Shown: positions 41,423 to 50,829 of the stretch, piece after piece
Layout: each line of letters opens with the position of its first letter
Position numbering within the stretch: position 1 is the first letter of the stretch
The notes under the pieces: model-generated
What the model was told of the DNA's origin: nothing
The model's database searches: none
The model's input: the letters and a program-made list of their open reading frames with translations, nothing else
Made by a program: the position numbers and the translations under genes
Origin: Lutraria lutraria
Lineage: Eukaryota; Mollusca; Bivalvia; Venerida; Mactridae
Reading direction: 5' to 3'
DNA: 64,000 nt
Assembly: GCA_964023205.1 (NCBI GenBank)
Contig: OZ026851.1
Coordinates: 9,031,637-9,095,636, forward strand

Positions 41423-41784
41423 TACCTACTTACCAAGGTCAACCTCGACAATATGGACACGGACTTGGATCCATGTTTAAGAAAGCCATGAAAAGAATTA
41501 TGCCTTTACTGAATCCATTTGTGAAATCTGGAGTTCGCACCTTGAAAAAAGAAGGACTCCAGCAAGGAAAAGCCGCTATCAAAGATATCTTGACAGGATC
41601 AAACGCTAAACAAGTAATACGAAAACGTGGAGCCTCTGTATTAAAAGATGTGGGTGAATCCTTGCTACATGCCGTGGCTAGCCCTAAAAGACGTATAAAG
41701 AGCAAACCAGTCAAGAAAAGACCTCATTCGAAACTTCATCATCGCCGAGTTAAGCAGGCCAGACCTCTTGATATTTTCGATTAA
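41419..41784 (+). CDS. pVI-like small basic virion protein
   Basis: 121 residues. The N-part YQGQPRQYGHGLGSMFKKAM and the following amphipathic segment RIMPLLNPFVKSGVRTLKKE match a conserved Polinton family compared with adenovirus protein VI, from memory. The middle (KDILTGSNAKQVIRKRGASV) is also conserved, and the tail is very basic. It lies between penton and major capsid genes, translated from an overlapping ATGA. In adenovirus such a protein links hexons to the core and disrupts membranes. That function is only inferred here. Confidence 0.8.
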   Translation: MIPTYQGQPRQYGHGLGSMFKKAMKRIMPLLNPFVKSGVRTLKKEGLQQGKAAIKDILTGSNAKQVIRKRGASVLKDVGESLLHAVASPKRRIKSKPVKKRPHSKLHHRRVKQARPLDIFD

Positions 41785-41786
41785 TC

Positions 41787-43085
41787 ATGATGCAACACGG
41801 TTCCTGTGAATGTAGTAAGACAGAGTTGGATGTGTCTGTTGTGCCACCTACCATGACAGCCATGCAAGAAGGTCAATGGACTGAGCATTATCCCATTTCT
41901 GCTCTGGACAATAATGCTCCGATTGAATTTGTGATTCCTGCACAGACAGAAAAATGGACAGATCTGAATCAATCTTACCTGTACCTAAAACTCAAAATTA
42001 TACAGGCAGATGGTACAGACCTAGCGGGCGACAGTGAAATTGCTACCGTCAACAATTTCTTTCACAGTATGTTCTCAAGCATTGATGTGTACCTGAATAA
42101 TAAACTGATCACCAGCAATGCGGACACGTATGCCTATCGGGCATACATAGAAAATTTACTCTCCTTCACCTCAAGCTGTAAAGACACTCAGCTTCAGGCG
42201 CTAGAGTTATGGGGTGAAGACACCCCTGGTCATATGAACACCCACGCACATGACGGGGGTAACCTGGGCTATATTGAGAGACGTGCTCGTGTCCATCAAA
42301 GTCGTGTGGTGGAACTATGTGGACGGCTTCATTTGGATCTGATGATGCAAGATAAATATTTACCCAATGGTATGGAAATACGCTTAAGACTAAACAAAGC
42401 GTCACCTCAATTCTGTCTCATGGGTGCCGCACCGGCTAAAATCAAGTTTCTAGAAGCAGGATTCAATGTAAGAACAGTAGATTTACTGCCAGTGGTAGCC
42501 AATCAACTCAATCAACAGATTGCTCAACATAACATGAAAATCCCCATCCGACGAACTGAAGTAAAAACATTCACGATTCCTAACGGTCAACGATCCAAGA
42601 TTGAAGATCATTTATTTCAAGGTCAATTGCCAAAACGTCTTATCATCGGTATGGTAAGAAATGGAGACATGAATGGAGACATGGCTACCAACCCCTTTGA
42701 TTTCCGTCATTTTACACTGAATCATCTAGAAGTCAGCATTGACGGAAAAAGTATTCATAACAAAGCGTTTCAACCCAATTTTGAAACGGGAGAAGTTCTA
42801 AGATCCTACATGTCACTCTATCAAGCGACAGGAGCTCTTGGTCTCAATCGTTCATTTGGATTGAGCATGAATGATTATCGGAACGGATACACACTCTGGG
42901 GGTTGGACTTGACAGCAGATCAAGGTTGCGAGGAAGGTCAACTCCATCCTATAAAAACGGGCAATCTGAGATTGGAATTTCACTTTGGAACAGCACTTGC
43001 ACAAGCCATCAACGTGATTGTATTTGCGGAATACGACAATCAAATTGAAATCAATCAATTCAGAGAAGTGCTTCTAGATTATTAA
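41787..43085 (+). CDS. mcp: Major capsid protein (double jelly roll)
   Basis: 432 residues. The N-part (EGQWTEHYPIS..APIEFVIPAQTEKWTDLNQSYLYLKLKI) is the typical opening of the Polinton double-jelly-roll capsid protein. Other family blocks are NNFFHSMFSSIDVYLNNKLI, YIENLLS and the C-terminal GNLRLEFHFGTALAQAINVI and VFAEYDN. Length is near the usual range. It forms pseudo-hexameric capsomers. A second Met directly follows the first. TCAAGGTCA occurs at 42,617-42,625 inside the gene. Confidence 0.96.
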   Translation: MMQHGSCECSKTELDVSVVPPTMTAMQEGQWTEHYPISALDNNAPIEFVIPAQTEKWTDLNQSYLYLKLKIIQADGTDLAGDSEIATVNNFFHSMFSSIDVYLNNKLITSNADTYAYRAYIENLLSFTSSCKDTQLQALELWGEDTPGHMNTHAHDGGNLGYIERRARVHQSRVVELCGRLHLDLMMQDKYLPNGMEIRLRLNKASPQFCLMGAAPAKIKFLEAGFNVRTVDLLPVVANQLNQQIAQHNMKIPIRRTEVKTFTIPNGQRSKIEDHLFQGQLPKRLIIGMVRNGDMNGDMATNPFDFRHFTLNHLEVSIDGKSIHNKAFQPNFETGEVLRSYMSLYQATGALGLNRSFGLSMNDYRNGYTLWGLDLTADQGCEEGQLHPIKTGNLRLEFHFGTALAQAINVIVFAEYDNQIEINQFREVLLDY

Positions 43086-43099
43086 TCTAGATTATTAAG

Positions 43100-43564
43100 A
43101 TGGAAGACATGGATATTGAACACCTGGAAAAAGGACAAGATTACGAAATGAAGTTATTGGCGTATCCTTGTTGTACAAGTTCAAGGACGGACTTTTTACA
43201 AGAGTGCTTGAATCATCACGTCACAGAAGCACTCCAATCTTTAATTTATAATCAAGTGCATAAAGACTGTTATGGTTGTCGAGTGAATCATCCTAGTCAA
43301 GTACAACATGTACTCTGCTTATACACGAATACGGAAGAGTGGACAGAACTTTACATTCAAAAAGCGATTCAACGTTTGGACGTGTTCAAGGTCATGGAAA
43401 AGTGGTATCCTGAATTAGTGACCTTGACCGATAGTGAAAAAGGAGACGCGTGTCGATTATGGATTCAATTTAAAGAAGAACTCACTCAGAATCAGTTCAT
43501 AGATCAATGGATCAGTGTTTGGGCTGAACGTGTCAACAGAAATTGGCATTATGGAGACGAATGA
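43100..43564 (+). CDS. Conserved Polinton protein with CYGC..HPSQ motif
   Basis: 154 residues. The motif DCYGCRVNHPSQVQHVLCLY near residues 56-75 (Cys-x2-Cys and His/Cys ligands) may bind zinc. I recall it from hypothetical proteins of other metazoan Polintons. The rest is helical and acidic. It follows the capsid gene by 14 nt and overlaps the protease gene by 14 nt. Two exact TCAAGGTCA sites (43,386-43,394 and, inverted, 43,419-43,427) lie inside it, 125-165 nt before the protease ATG. Function unknown. Confidence 0.8.
   Translation: MEDMDIEHLEKGQDYEMKLLAYPCCTSSRTDFLQECLNHHVTEALQSLIYNQVHKDCYGCRVNHPSQVQHVLCLYTNTEEWTELYIQKAIQRLDVFKVMEKWYPELVTLTDSEKGDACRLWIQFKEELTQNQFIDQWISVWAERVNRNWHYGDE
43386..43427. 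promoter_or_regulatory. Pair of inverted TCAAGGTCA sites upstream of the protease
   Basis: TCAAGGTCA at 43,386-43,394 and TGACCTTGA at 43,419-43,427 lie within the preceding frame. Both are exact 9-mers. Confidence 0.4.
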
Positions 43565-44141
43565 ACTACAATACCTATTAGATCATTCACCGTTATTAAA
43601 ACCACTACGTGCTCGTGTTTGTGCCAAAGATCAATTACCTTCAGAGAAACCGCATGACGTGAAAGCCTATATTGTGAATACCCATAACGGGAATCAACGT
43701 GGAGAACACTGGGTGGCTCTTTATTTAAAAGACAATAAAGCAGTGTATTTTGATTCCTACGGATTACCTCCTTTCGAAGAGATTCTAACCTTTGTGAAAA
43801 AACATGCCAACAAAACTTATCTGTGGAATGCCATGAGAATACAAGGCGATATGTTACCGGTGTGTGGTGTGTATTGTCTATTCGCTTTGGATTTTATCTC
43901 ACGTGAATGTGACTTGAACCAGATACTGTTAACCCGATTCAAACCGGACATGTATGGAAAAAATGACACTTATGTGACGCATTGGTTTCAACAATATTAT
44001 GGTACTTATTACATGCATGCTCAATATGTGAACAAGTGTGGACAAAAGTGTTGTGCTCAACGTAACTCTAGACCAGAAGGTCACAACCGTTTGTATCATA
44101 GTATCACACATAGAAATACAACTCTTTATGGTGATCATTAA
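43551..44141 (+). CDS. pro: Adenain-type (Ulp1-fold) cysteine protease
   Basis: 196 residues from ATG 43,551; the open frame extends upstream only to a GTG. Catalytic residues by motif are His53 (GEHWVALYL), Asp68 (YFDSYG) and Cys105 (VCGVYC). Gln98 lies seven residues before Cys as in adenain. It would mature capsid and core proteins during assembly. The C-terminal extension has KCGQKCCAQR, possibly metal-binding. AATAAA at 44,185-44,190 follows the stop. Confidence 0.94.
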   Translation: METNELQYLLDHSPLLKPLRARVCAKDQLPSEKPHDVKAYIVNTHNGNQRGEHWVALYLKDNKAVYFDSYGLPPFEEILTFVKKHANKTYLWNAMRIQGDMLPVCGVYCLFALDFISRECDLNQILLTRFKPDMYGKNDTYVTHWFQQYYGTYYMHAQYVNKCGQKCCAQRNSRPEGHNRLYHSITHRNTTLYGDH

Positions 44142-44184
44142 ACAATGTTACTGTTTCATGTTGTTACTGTTTTCTTGTTACAAA

Positions 44185-44190
44185 AATAAA
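44185..44190 (+). terminator. Polyadenylation signal after the protease
   Basis: AATAAA 44 nt past the stop. It probably ends transcripts of the capsid-protease cluster. Confidence 0.6.
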
Positions 44191-44277
44191 AGTTTAGAAA
44201 AACTGAAACTAGGTGTCTGTTGTCTTTTTTCTAAGTTCATAAAAATCAAGCACATGTCTGTGCGGTACATTGGCGCG

Positions 44278-44330
44278 TGACGCCATCCAACCCTAGGGTG
44301 ACGTCATCCAAGCGATATGACGTCATCCAA
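44278..44330 (+). promoter_or_regulatory. Three CRE/ATF-type repeats TGACG(T/C)CATCCAA
   Basis: 'tgacgccatccaa' (44,278), 'tgacgtcatccaa' (44,299) and 'tgacgtcatccaa' (44,318) are spaced 21 and 19 bp, about two helical turns. Two contain the perfect palindrome TGACGTCA bound by CREB/ATF-family bZIP factors. They lie 30-82 bp before the ATG at 44,360. No TATA box is visible. Confidence 0.75.
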
Positions 44331-44359
44331 CCACGAGAGTGGGCCATACAATACTTACA

Positions 44360-44833
44360 ATGCCTCATTTCATTCTGAGAACTCAAACACTCAAGATGGA
44401 GGCTTTATTCAATGAACTCAAAACAGCAAAACAACTGACTGAAAAACAGAGCAGGGTATGGCGTTCAATCAGTCGCTTAGCGGCTAGCATTGTTAGAAAA
44501 AGGGAACGTGATCTTCAATTCATTGGTGAGACTTTGAATACCATTGAAACCAATCGATTTCATCATAGAGAAGAATTATCTCAATTTCGAGATCAAGTCA
44601 GAGAAAGGCAGCGAGATGCTCGGGAACGAACGGTGAATAGACAACGGGAACAACAACAAGAAGAAGAGCATTGGCGTATCATCACTACCGCTCAAGTTGA
44701 GTACACGGAACAACCACCAGTACCAGAACAGGAATGGTCCTGTGGGGATCCAACATGTAGGCTCTGCTATCCCCCACCAGACTGCCAATGCGAACTATGT
44801 ACCCAACCAGATCAGTCAGCAAACACGGTTTAA
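44360..44833 (+). CDS. Accessory protein: Arg/Glu-rich coiled coil with C-terminal six-Cys cluster
   Basis: 157 residues from ATG 44,360; an upstream GTG and an internal ATG at 44,396 are alternatives. Residues about 10-115 are a long charged helix (REELSQFRDQVRERQRDARE), likely a coiled coil. The tail has six cysteines in CGDPTCRLCYPPPDCQCELC, a possible zinc-binding knob. It is the rightmost gene, driven by a CRE-array promoter, reading outward into the TIR. It ends 12 nt before tandem histone-type stem-loops. It is the right-end counterpart of the leftmost gene in position. Family not recognised. Confidence 0.7.
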   Translation: MPHFILRTQTLKMEALFNELKTAKQLTEKQSRVWRSISRLAASIVRKRERDLQFIGETLNTIETNRFHHREELSQFRDQVRERQRDARERTVNRQREQQQEEEHWRIITTAQVEYTEQPPVPEQEWSCGDPTCRLCYPPPDCQCELCTQPDQSANTV

Positions 44834-44839
44834 AAAACC

Positions 44840-45138
44840 ACCAACGGTCCTTTTCAGGACCACCAACGGCCCTTTTCAGGGCCACCATGTCTTTTCGAAA
44901 GAAAATTCTCTCATTGTCTCAAATGAATATTTAGTCTATACAGTACAAATAACAAAACACACACAGTGCCAGAAGTTTCCGAAAATTCAATTCATACTAT
45001 TTTGAGCACCCAATATGGATTCCAATTTGTCCCAATTTGTCACAATTTTGTTTACTTCTGGCACCGACCTTTTTTTTTTTACTCTATATTCTATATGGTG
45101 CCAGGAGGTAGGGTGCCAGGGTAACGCCTTATACTACT
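44840..45138 (-). repeat. Right terminal inverted repeat, 299 bp
   Basis: Exact reverse complement of 27,838-28,136. It ends ACTACT followed by GACGTC. The last two stem-loops of the rightmost gene form its inner edge. Confidence 0.97.
44846..44883 (+). terminator. Tandem histone-type 3' stem-loops (right TIR)
   Basis: GGTCCT-TTTC-AGGACC (44,846-44,861) and GGCCCT-TTTC-AGGGCC (44,868-44,883), each preceded by CCAAC and followed by ACCA. The purine tract GAAAGAAAA starts at 44,897. The stop of the rightmost gene is at 44,831-44,833. Confidence 0.85.
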
Positions 45139-45144
45139 GACGTC
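45139..45144. repeat. Target-site duplication GACGTC, right copy
   Basis: Directly follows the right TIR and equals 27,832-27,837. It is also the first six bases of the resuming minisatellite unit. Confidence 0.75.
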
Positions 45145-45475
45145 TATGAATAAAAGCAACCAATGAATGAAGGACGTCTATGAATAAAAGCAACCAATGA
45201 ATGAAGGACGTCTGTGAATAGAAGCAACCAATGAATGAAGGCCGTCGGTGAATAGAAGCAACCTGCAGTGAATAAAGGACGTCTGTGAACAAAAGCAACC
45301 AATGAATGAAGGCCGTCTGTGAATAAAAGCAACCAATGAATGAAGGCCGTCTGTGAATAAAAGCAACCAATGAATGAAGGACGTCTATGAATAAAAGCAA
45401 CCAATGAATGAAGGACGTCTGTGAATAAAAGCAACCAATGAATGAAGGACGTCTTTTAATAAAAGCAACCAATGA
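45139..45475. repeat. 34-bp minisatellite, right flank of the Polinton
   Basis: About ten units of the same 34-bp repeat as the left flank, with g(a/c)cgtc variants and one longer 'cctgcagtgaataaag' unit. Phe/Ile/His-rich minus-strand frames across it are artefacts. It passes into the dispersed 'gaataaag' repeat near 45,490. Confidence 0.9.
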
Positions 45476-46828
45476 TCGGAAGTAACCTGTGAATAAAGTT
45501 CACCTGTTAATAAAGGTCAATTGCTGATAAATCTAGAGTTGACGACGTGCTTCCATGCTTCCAAAACACTGTCACTTTGAAAGGAAACTTTGTTTAAAAA
45601 TACATTTTAGAACACGTCGATTATTCATGAAGTTTTTTTTAACGTAAACACTTATTGCTAATTTCATAATTTTCATGAGAATTTGATACTTAATTATCCA
45701 CTAGGTACTTATCAGAAAATGCTTAACACAGAACTTCAATACAGCTAGAATAGGCGAGCCTATTTACTGAGAAGTTTCCGAACACACAACATCCATGTAC
45801 CATCAATCATGTTTTGTTTACTTAAATCATTCTTTTCGTTTATGTTTACATTTTACAAATGCAGGTTTTGAAAGGGCGGTGCCAGCATTTGTCCAGTTTA
45901 AAATCTGTCAAACATATTGGAGAAGTCCAATCTAGCCAAATCAAAGTTTATAAATTGTCTACATGTATAATCAGAGTTAACATGTTGCTAAAGAATTTAT
46001 TAAAAATCGTCTGGATCTGTTTGGATACCCATATAACCACGTGAAACAACACGAAGACAGTTTCAAACTCGATCAATGGTTTACAACTGGGATTACAACC
46101 TCCATCCGCCTCTCTGAACAGAAAAGCATGTAACAGTCTCAGTTTTATGTCAACAATAATTGAGACATCAATACAATACCATACGGGTTAGTTATGTGGG
46201 TGGAGTAAAACTTAGTAGTCTGCAGCTGTGTTTGTTTTTCTGTTACCATGTAACAGTCCTTCTTCTTGTGTTTCAAGTTTATTTACTTTCATCTTAAAGA
46301 GTGAAAGCTTCCAAGTTCAAAGCACATTTAAGTAAGCACAAAGTATCGTATAATAGGTTCTAAACGTCGAAGCAAGAGGAGCAGGGCAAAAACAGCACAA
46401 CATTAATGTAATGTGGGAGTCCCGTCGCTTGTTACATGGACATATTGATCAGATATAAGTTTTTAAGCTTAAAATTATTGCTGGCCTATGTTTGTTGATA
46501 TCATTGGTTTTTATTCTACTGATGTGTTATTATCAACCTATTGATTGGGAATCCTTACCTCAGTAGTAGAAGGTTAATACAAATGTATCTAAAATGTATA
46601 CTAGTACGGCATTTAGGATTTTAAAGTTTAAAACTGATATCTTACAGATACATGTACATGTATTTAATTAACCAAACATGGCTATCCAAACAATAAAACA
46701 ATAAGTCGACACAATTAAAATAGTGTTTTCCGCATGGTGCTCGCAATTCGTTGTTTAAGCCATATAATTACAATAAAAGTGTATACGTGTCACCATTTAC
46801 TTGATAATTGCATGTATAAATCAAAGCA
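45476..46828. other. Gene-free region
   Basis: Begins with a diverged 'tgaataaagttcacctgtta' repeat. No supportable gene follows. Confidence 0.4.
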
Positions 46829-46955
46829 CTGAAACTGAACTTACATAGGCTTCCACTTTAACGCATTGCGGGTGTAGATAAACGTAGAACTTTGGCCCGC
46901 ATAAAAATTCATGCGCGCCGACGGAGTTTCAATTATGACCTATCGTTCAGTTTTA
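46829..46955. mobile_element. MITE family 'ggaaactgaac', copy 4
   Basis: Ends 'ctgaaactgaac' and 'gttcagtttt'. The internal block 'ggcccgcataaaaattcatg' is shared with copy 2. The sequence between it and 47,410 is unremarkable. Confidence 0.65.
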
Positions 46956-47409
46956 AAAAAAAACGATTCAAATATAAGTTGTCATCATACAAAGGTATTT
47001 TTTATATTAAAGTAATCGCTGATGGAAGTTTTGCTGTATTTTATGTCGTTTTAAGCCACAAGGCAAAGGAGCAATTAATATGTCAATTTATTAGTCGGTT
47101 AATGAGGCTTAATGGCGCAGAATCATTAGAGAATACATGAACAGACATCTACAACCATCTCTGTCATCATTGCATTCTGTTAAAAGTTTGGAGTGAACTG
47201 AGCTATGATCAACTATAAGGATAGAGTGTCAATAGTTCCGCTAATTGTGGGTAAAAGCGAAAAAAAATCCTGTTTAATCAATGATTTTTTCTGTAAATAG
47301 TAGCAAAGTGCTAATGACAAATTAACACTAGATTCTATTGCATTGAAACGTTCTGTTGTTTCTAAGAATCAAACTTTAATTTTGTTTTATTATTGTAGTT
47401 TTATAACTA

Positions 47410-47588
47410 CAGTACAACCTCTCCAGAGCGGCCCTCTCTTGAGCAACAACCTTTCCTACAACAACTCCATGATTTGTTCCCACAGCAAGATTTAAGTATT
47501 TATTTAACCTCTCTAGAGCAACAACCTCTCAACAGCAACATAATTTTGCTCCAACCAAAGGGTGTTGCTTTGGAGAGGTTGCACTGCA
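47410..47588. mobile_element. MITE with 'cagtacaacctctcc' ends (~180 bp)
   Basis: The left end 'cagtacaacctctccagagc' and the right end 'gctttggagaggttgcactg' are inverted repeats. Several 'gagcaacaacct' units lie inside. The TA target is seen on the left side only. A related fragment with 'aaggttgcactgta' lies near 23,720. Probably pogo-like. Confidence 0.55.
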
Positions 47589-47619
47589 CAGTCAAACCAG
47601 ACTTATAGATTAACATACT

Positions 47620-48110
47620 ACAGTCAAACGTTTTTAGCGGACACTTTCGAATAAAGGCCAATTTGTGAATAAAGGCCATTCTTTTAGAAACTGTCATTTA
47701 TTATTTAGGGCATAATGACCTCTCAATAAAGACCATCTGTAAATCAATGTCTTATTTTGTCTTTCCCAAAGGGTGGCATTTGTTCACAGGTTTGTCCATA
47801 CATATTTCAGTCTTGTTTACAACATTCCTTCTTCATTTAAGTTGATATTGGGGGCACTGGGGTAGGGTAGGGGATATTTCAATGAGTCGATCCCGTAACC
47901 GCAAACCAAAAACCTTTTAGAATGGCTTAATATATATAACCTAGCTTTTATAACAACAGCCAAACCTCTGAAGGAAGTTCATCCTTGGGACAGACAATAT
48001 GTGGCCTTTATTCACAGGTGGTCTTTATTCAGAGGTCATTTTATTCTAAATAATCAGTGCCGGTGTTTTGAAGGTGACTATTAATACAGGTTTGATTGTA
48101 GCTTTAAATA
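47620..48110. repeat. Dispersed 'gaataaaggccat' repeat
   Basis: Repeated 'tgaataaaggcca' and 'atgacctctcaataaagacc' motifs in both orientations (47,640-47,790 and 47,985-48,110). Related copies are near 16,600 and 26,850. The minisatellite around the Polinton seems derived from this family. Confidence 0.5.
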
Positions 48111-50829
48111 TTAGCTTTTAGCATCCTTTTCTTATGCTGCAGTTTTTTAACAATGCAGACTGTTATTTTTTGATTTACCATTTGTTTAACGACCCATTCG
48201 ACAGCTATGGTCATTTCAGATCCACCCCAGAGAGAGGGGAGATAAGATACAGGAGAACTGGGCATTTATATCCCTAGTTATTTCTTGAACAAAGATGTCA
48301 AATTCCTTGCTTCTCGAACATTTTTTTACACACACGTGATAACTCAAATTAGTTGCTGATCATTAAGTAAGCATACTGTCTAATTATTTTAACTATAATT
48401 ACGGTACATACAAAAAATATTGCATATTACGTATTTTACCGAAAAGCTAGAAAGATGCTCTTCCCAAAAAAAAGGTTTGTCACCTGAGTTTTATACAAAG
48501 TCTGCAAACTGTTGGAAACTAAACTTTAGAAACAGAAGTATTTTAATGGATTTAATGATACATTTACTTGGCACACAAAAGTCACCTGGTTCAGGTATGA
48601 ATAGCTTTTAGAATAATCGGCAATCAGTTGATTACTTTCCGTTACCGCCTTCATTTTAGTGTGTGGGTGGGGCAACATTTTCATCAAGTAAATAATGGTA
48701 CTTCACGAAGAAATCAAGTTAGCAGCGAAACAAACAAAAGTTCGATCTATTAAGAAATCAGTCAGCACATCTGTGTGATAATGGACAATGTTTACATTGA
48801 CATAAAATGGTCTTTTTATGTTCGTTTAAGAAAATTAAGACGAACGAAACTGATAATATTGTTATCTTGATTAATAAGACAGTTCTACTTAAAACGACAG
48901 TGAAAAATAAAATATACCTGTATTCAACGCACTTAATTCCAATAAATAAAATTGCACACGTTATTTTCCGCCATTTATTATCACATTTGGTCCTGGTTAG
49001 CAGACGACATCGTATAGTAGCAGACGACATCCATAGATGGCGCTCTTCATTTTGTCAACATACGGCTTGTATTGATTTGTATTTATCTGTTTTTAGTACG
49101 GGAAGCGATATTCCGAAGGAATCGTTTGATTTTTTCAAATGATCGCAGGTAACGTATTTTAATCCGATGATGGCAAACTCACAAACAACAGAATGAAGAC
49201 GCTAAATATGCTTAATTAACTTCTGAATTTTTCGTAACTAACACAATACGTAAAGTAGTAATTTCGTTAAAAAGAAGGCAGTAATCTACAAATCTTAAGT
49301 AAACGAGCCTGTTTATCATTTATGATATCACTTTCTTTTTTGTGCTTCCTCGAGAAACCAATGTCTCTTTACCATAGTGGCCAAGTGGACAGGCTCTGTT
49401 GTTTTGAATAAGCAGTTCTTATCACGCAGTTGACATATACTACCATTTAGTTTAAACGTAGAATTTTCTATCTATGACAATTTATTGCATAACCACAAGT
49501 ACGAATTATTCATATAGCTGGTGCCCAAAGACAAAGCCAAAGTACCACTAGGTGGCGTTTTAATGTCGTTTAGTTGCTTGGTTACTGCATGGCGTTAAAC
49601 TAGAAAAAAAACTATATTTTCTTAATGACTGCAACTTCGGGTATATTCCCTAAAACATTTCATCATGCTATTCTAACAAACATTCTTTTTGGCCGAGCAA
49701 CACGGCGAACTACCTTAAATGATTCACTGACGTCATTTTGGAGTTATTCCCCTTTAAACCAGCAGAAAGTCTTTCCTGCAGTTTCTGTGTTCAAGAATGA
49801 TTTATACGTACATGTACATACTATAAGAAAAGATACTTACCAAATAGCTGAGAAATAGTAATAATTGTTGCTGTGGTTTTGGGACCAAAAAAGTCTTAAA
49901 AGGGAAGAAATCTTCAGTTTTGCCAAATTGTTAAGCATTGAATGAAATCGAAATTGATTTAGTCACCACATTTGTACGGAAATTTTTGTTTATAGCGCAA
50001 TTACTGTGTCAATATTGGGCGTTATTGGAGTAAGTAAATAAGTAAACATTTTTTATATCCCAATGGATATGACGACAAAGTTGGCCCAGTTAACCAAACA
50101 AGCGAAAAAAGCAGTTACTTTAGCAAAATCCGCGTGATGCCAAAATTGGTGAAAAATAATCGAAAGCAAACAGTTCATGTTTATAACATAATAAAACAAG
50201 ATCCGGTCATTTGATGGACCAAATTGAATAAAGGACAGCAATATGACATATATACACGTGAAAGTTGTTTCCACAGATCTACTTCACACCACACAACCAC
50301 AAAACCACTATTTTGAAAATAAAGAACAAACTAAATTTTCTTAAATAATGTAATTTAATCATACATAAACATTGTTTAAGACTGCTTAAACATTGTAGCA
50401 TCGCTATGGGCCAAATATGTTTTAGAAGTATTATTATTATTTGAAGGTGGCAAAAATTCATTTACTTTTTATCACCTGATGTCTGTTTTAATTTCTAGTA
50501 ACCTGTGTTTAGAATTTTAAGCATGTTTTAAATAACAAATGTTATAGGCCTATGCCTTATCCTAGCATCGTTTTATATTAGTTTTTATTGTGTATTACAT
50601 TGTATGTGAATTTTATTGTACAGCACTTTTGAACGTATATTTTTATTTATTTCCAATTCTTACAAATCTACGCATTTTGATTGGTCAATGAAGGGAGTTT
50701 ACACTTCGATAAACTCCTTTTCGGTCTGAAACCTTTTGTTTCTGTTCATATAGTTGACGGACTACTTTTGACTTAATTATGTGTACTGTAAAACATAAAA
50801 CAACCGATTACATATTCAGTAATACAGGC
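48111..50829. other. Gene-free region
   Basis: Open frames at 48,807-49,142 and 49,625-49,858 show no motif, splice-site support or homology that I recognise. Otherwise AT-rich unique sequence. Confidence 0.4.

Larger units (their letters stand above)
27838..45138. mobile_element. Complete Polinton/Maverick (polintovirus-like) element, 17.3 kb
   Basis: A 17,301-bp element bounded by 299-bp TIRs beginning AGTAGTATAAGG and ending CCTTATACTACT, with GACGTC on both sides. It encodes the set that defines Polintons: protein-primed PolB, RVE integrase with chromodomain, FtsK/HerA-type ATPase, Ulp1/adenain protease, double-jelly-roll major capsid and single-jelly-roll minor capsid proteins. It also has several core, small and accessory genes. 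Genes from 31,138 to 44,833 all read rightward; the left 3.2 kb reads mostly leftward. TIR identity and intact replication genes point to a recent insertion. One in-frame stop at 39,000 is the only break I see. Confidence 0.97.

Noticed and set aside
28093..44883. Rho-independent terminators at the GC-rich hairpins
   Set aside because: No T run follows, the host is an animal, and sequence, loop and flanks fit histone 3' stem-loops.
27601..45472. Minus-strand 'FIHRRPSFIGCFYSQ' frames in both minisatellite flanks
   Set aside because: The 34-bp repeat is read through; no gene.
48807..49858. Possible host exons (111 and 77 codons)
   Set aside because: No convincing splice sites, domain or composition signal.
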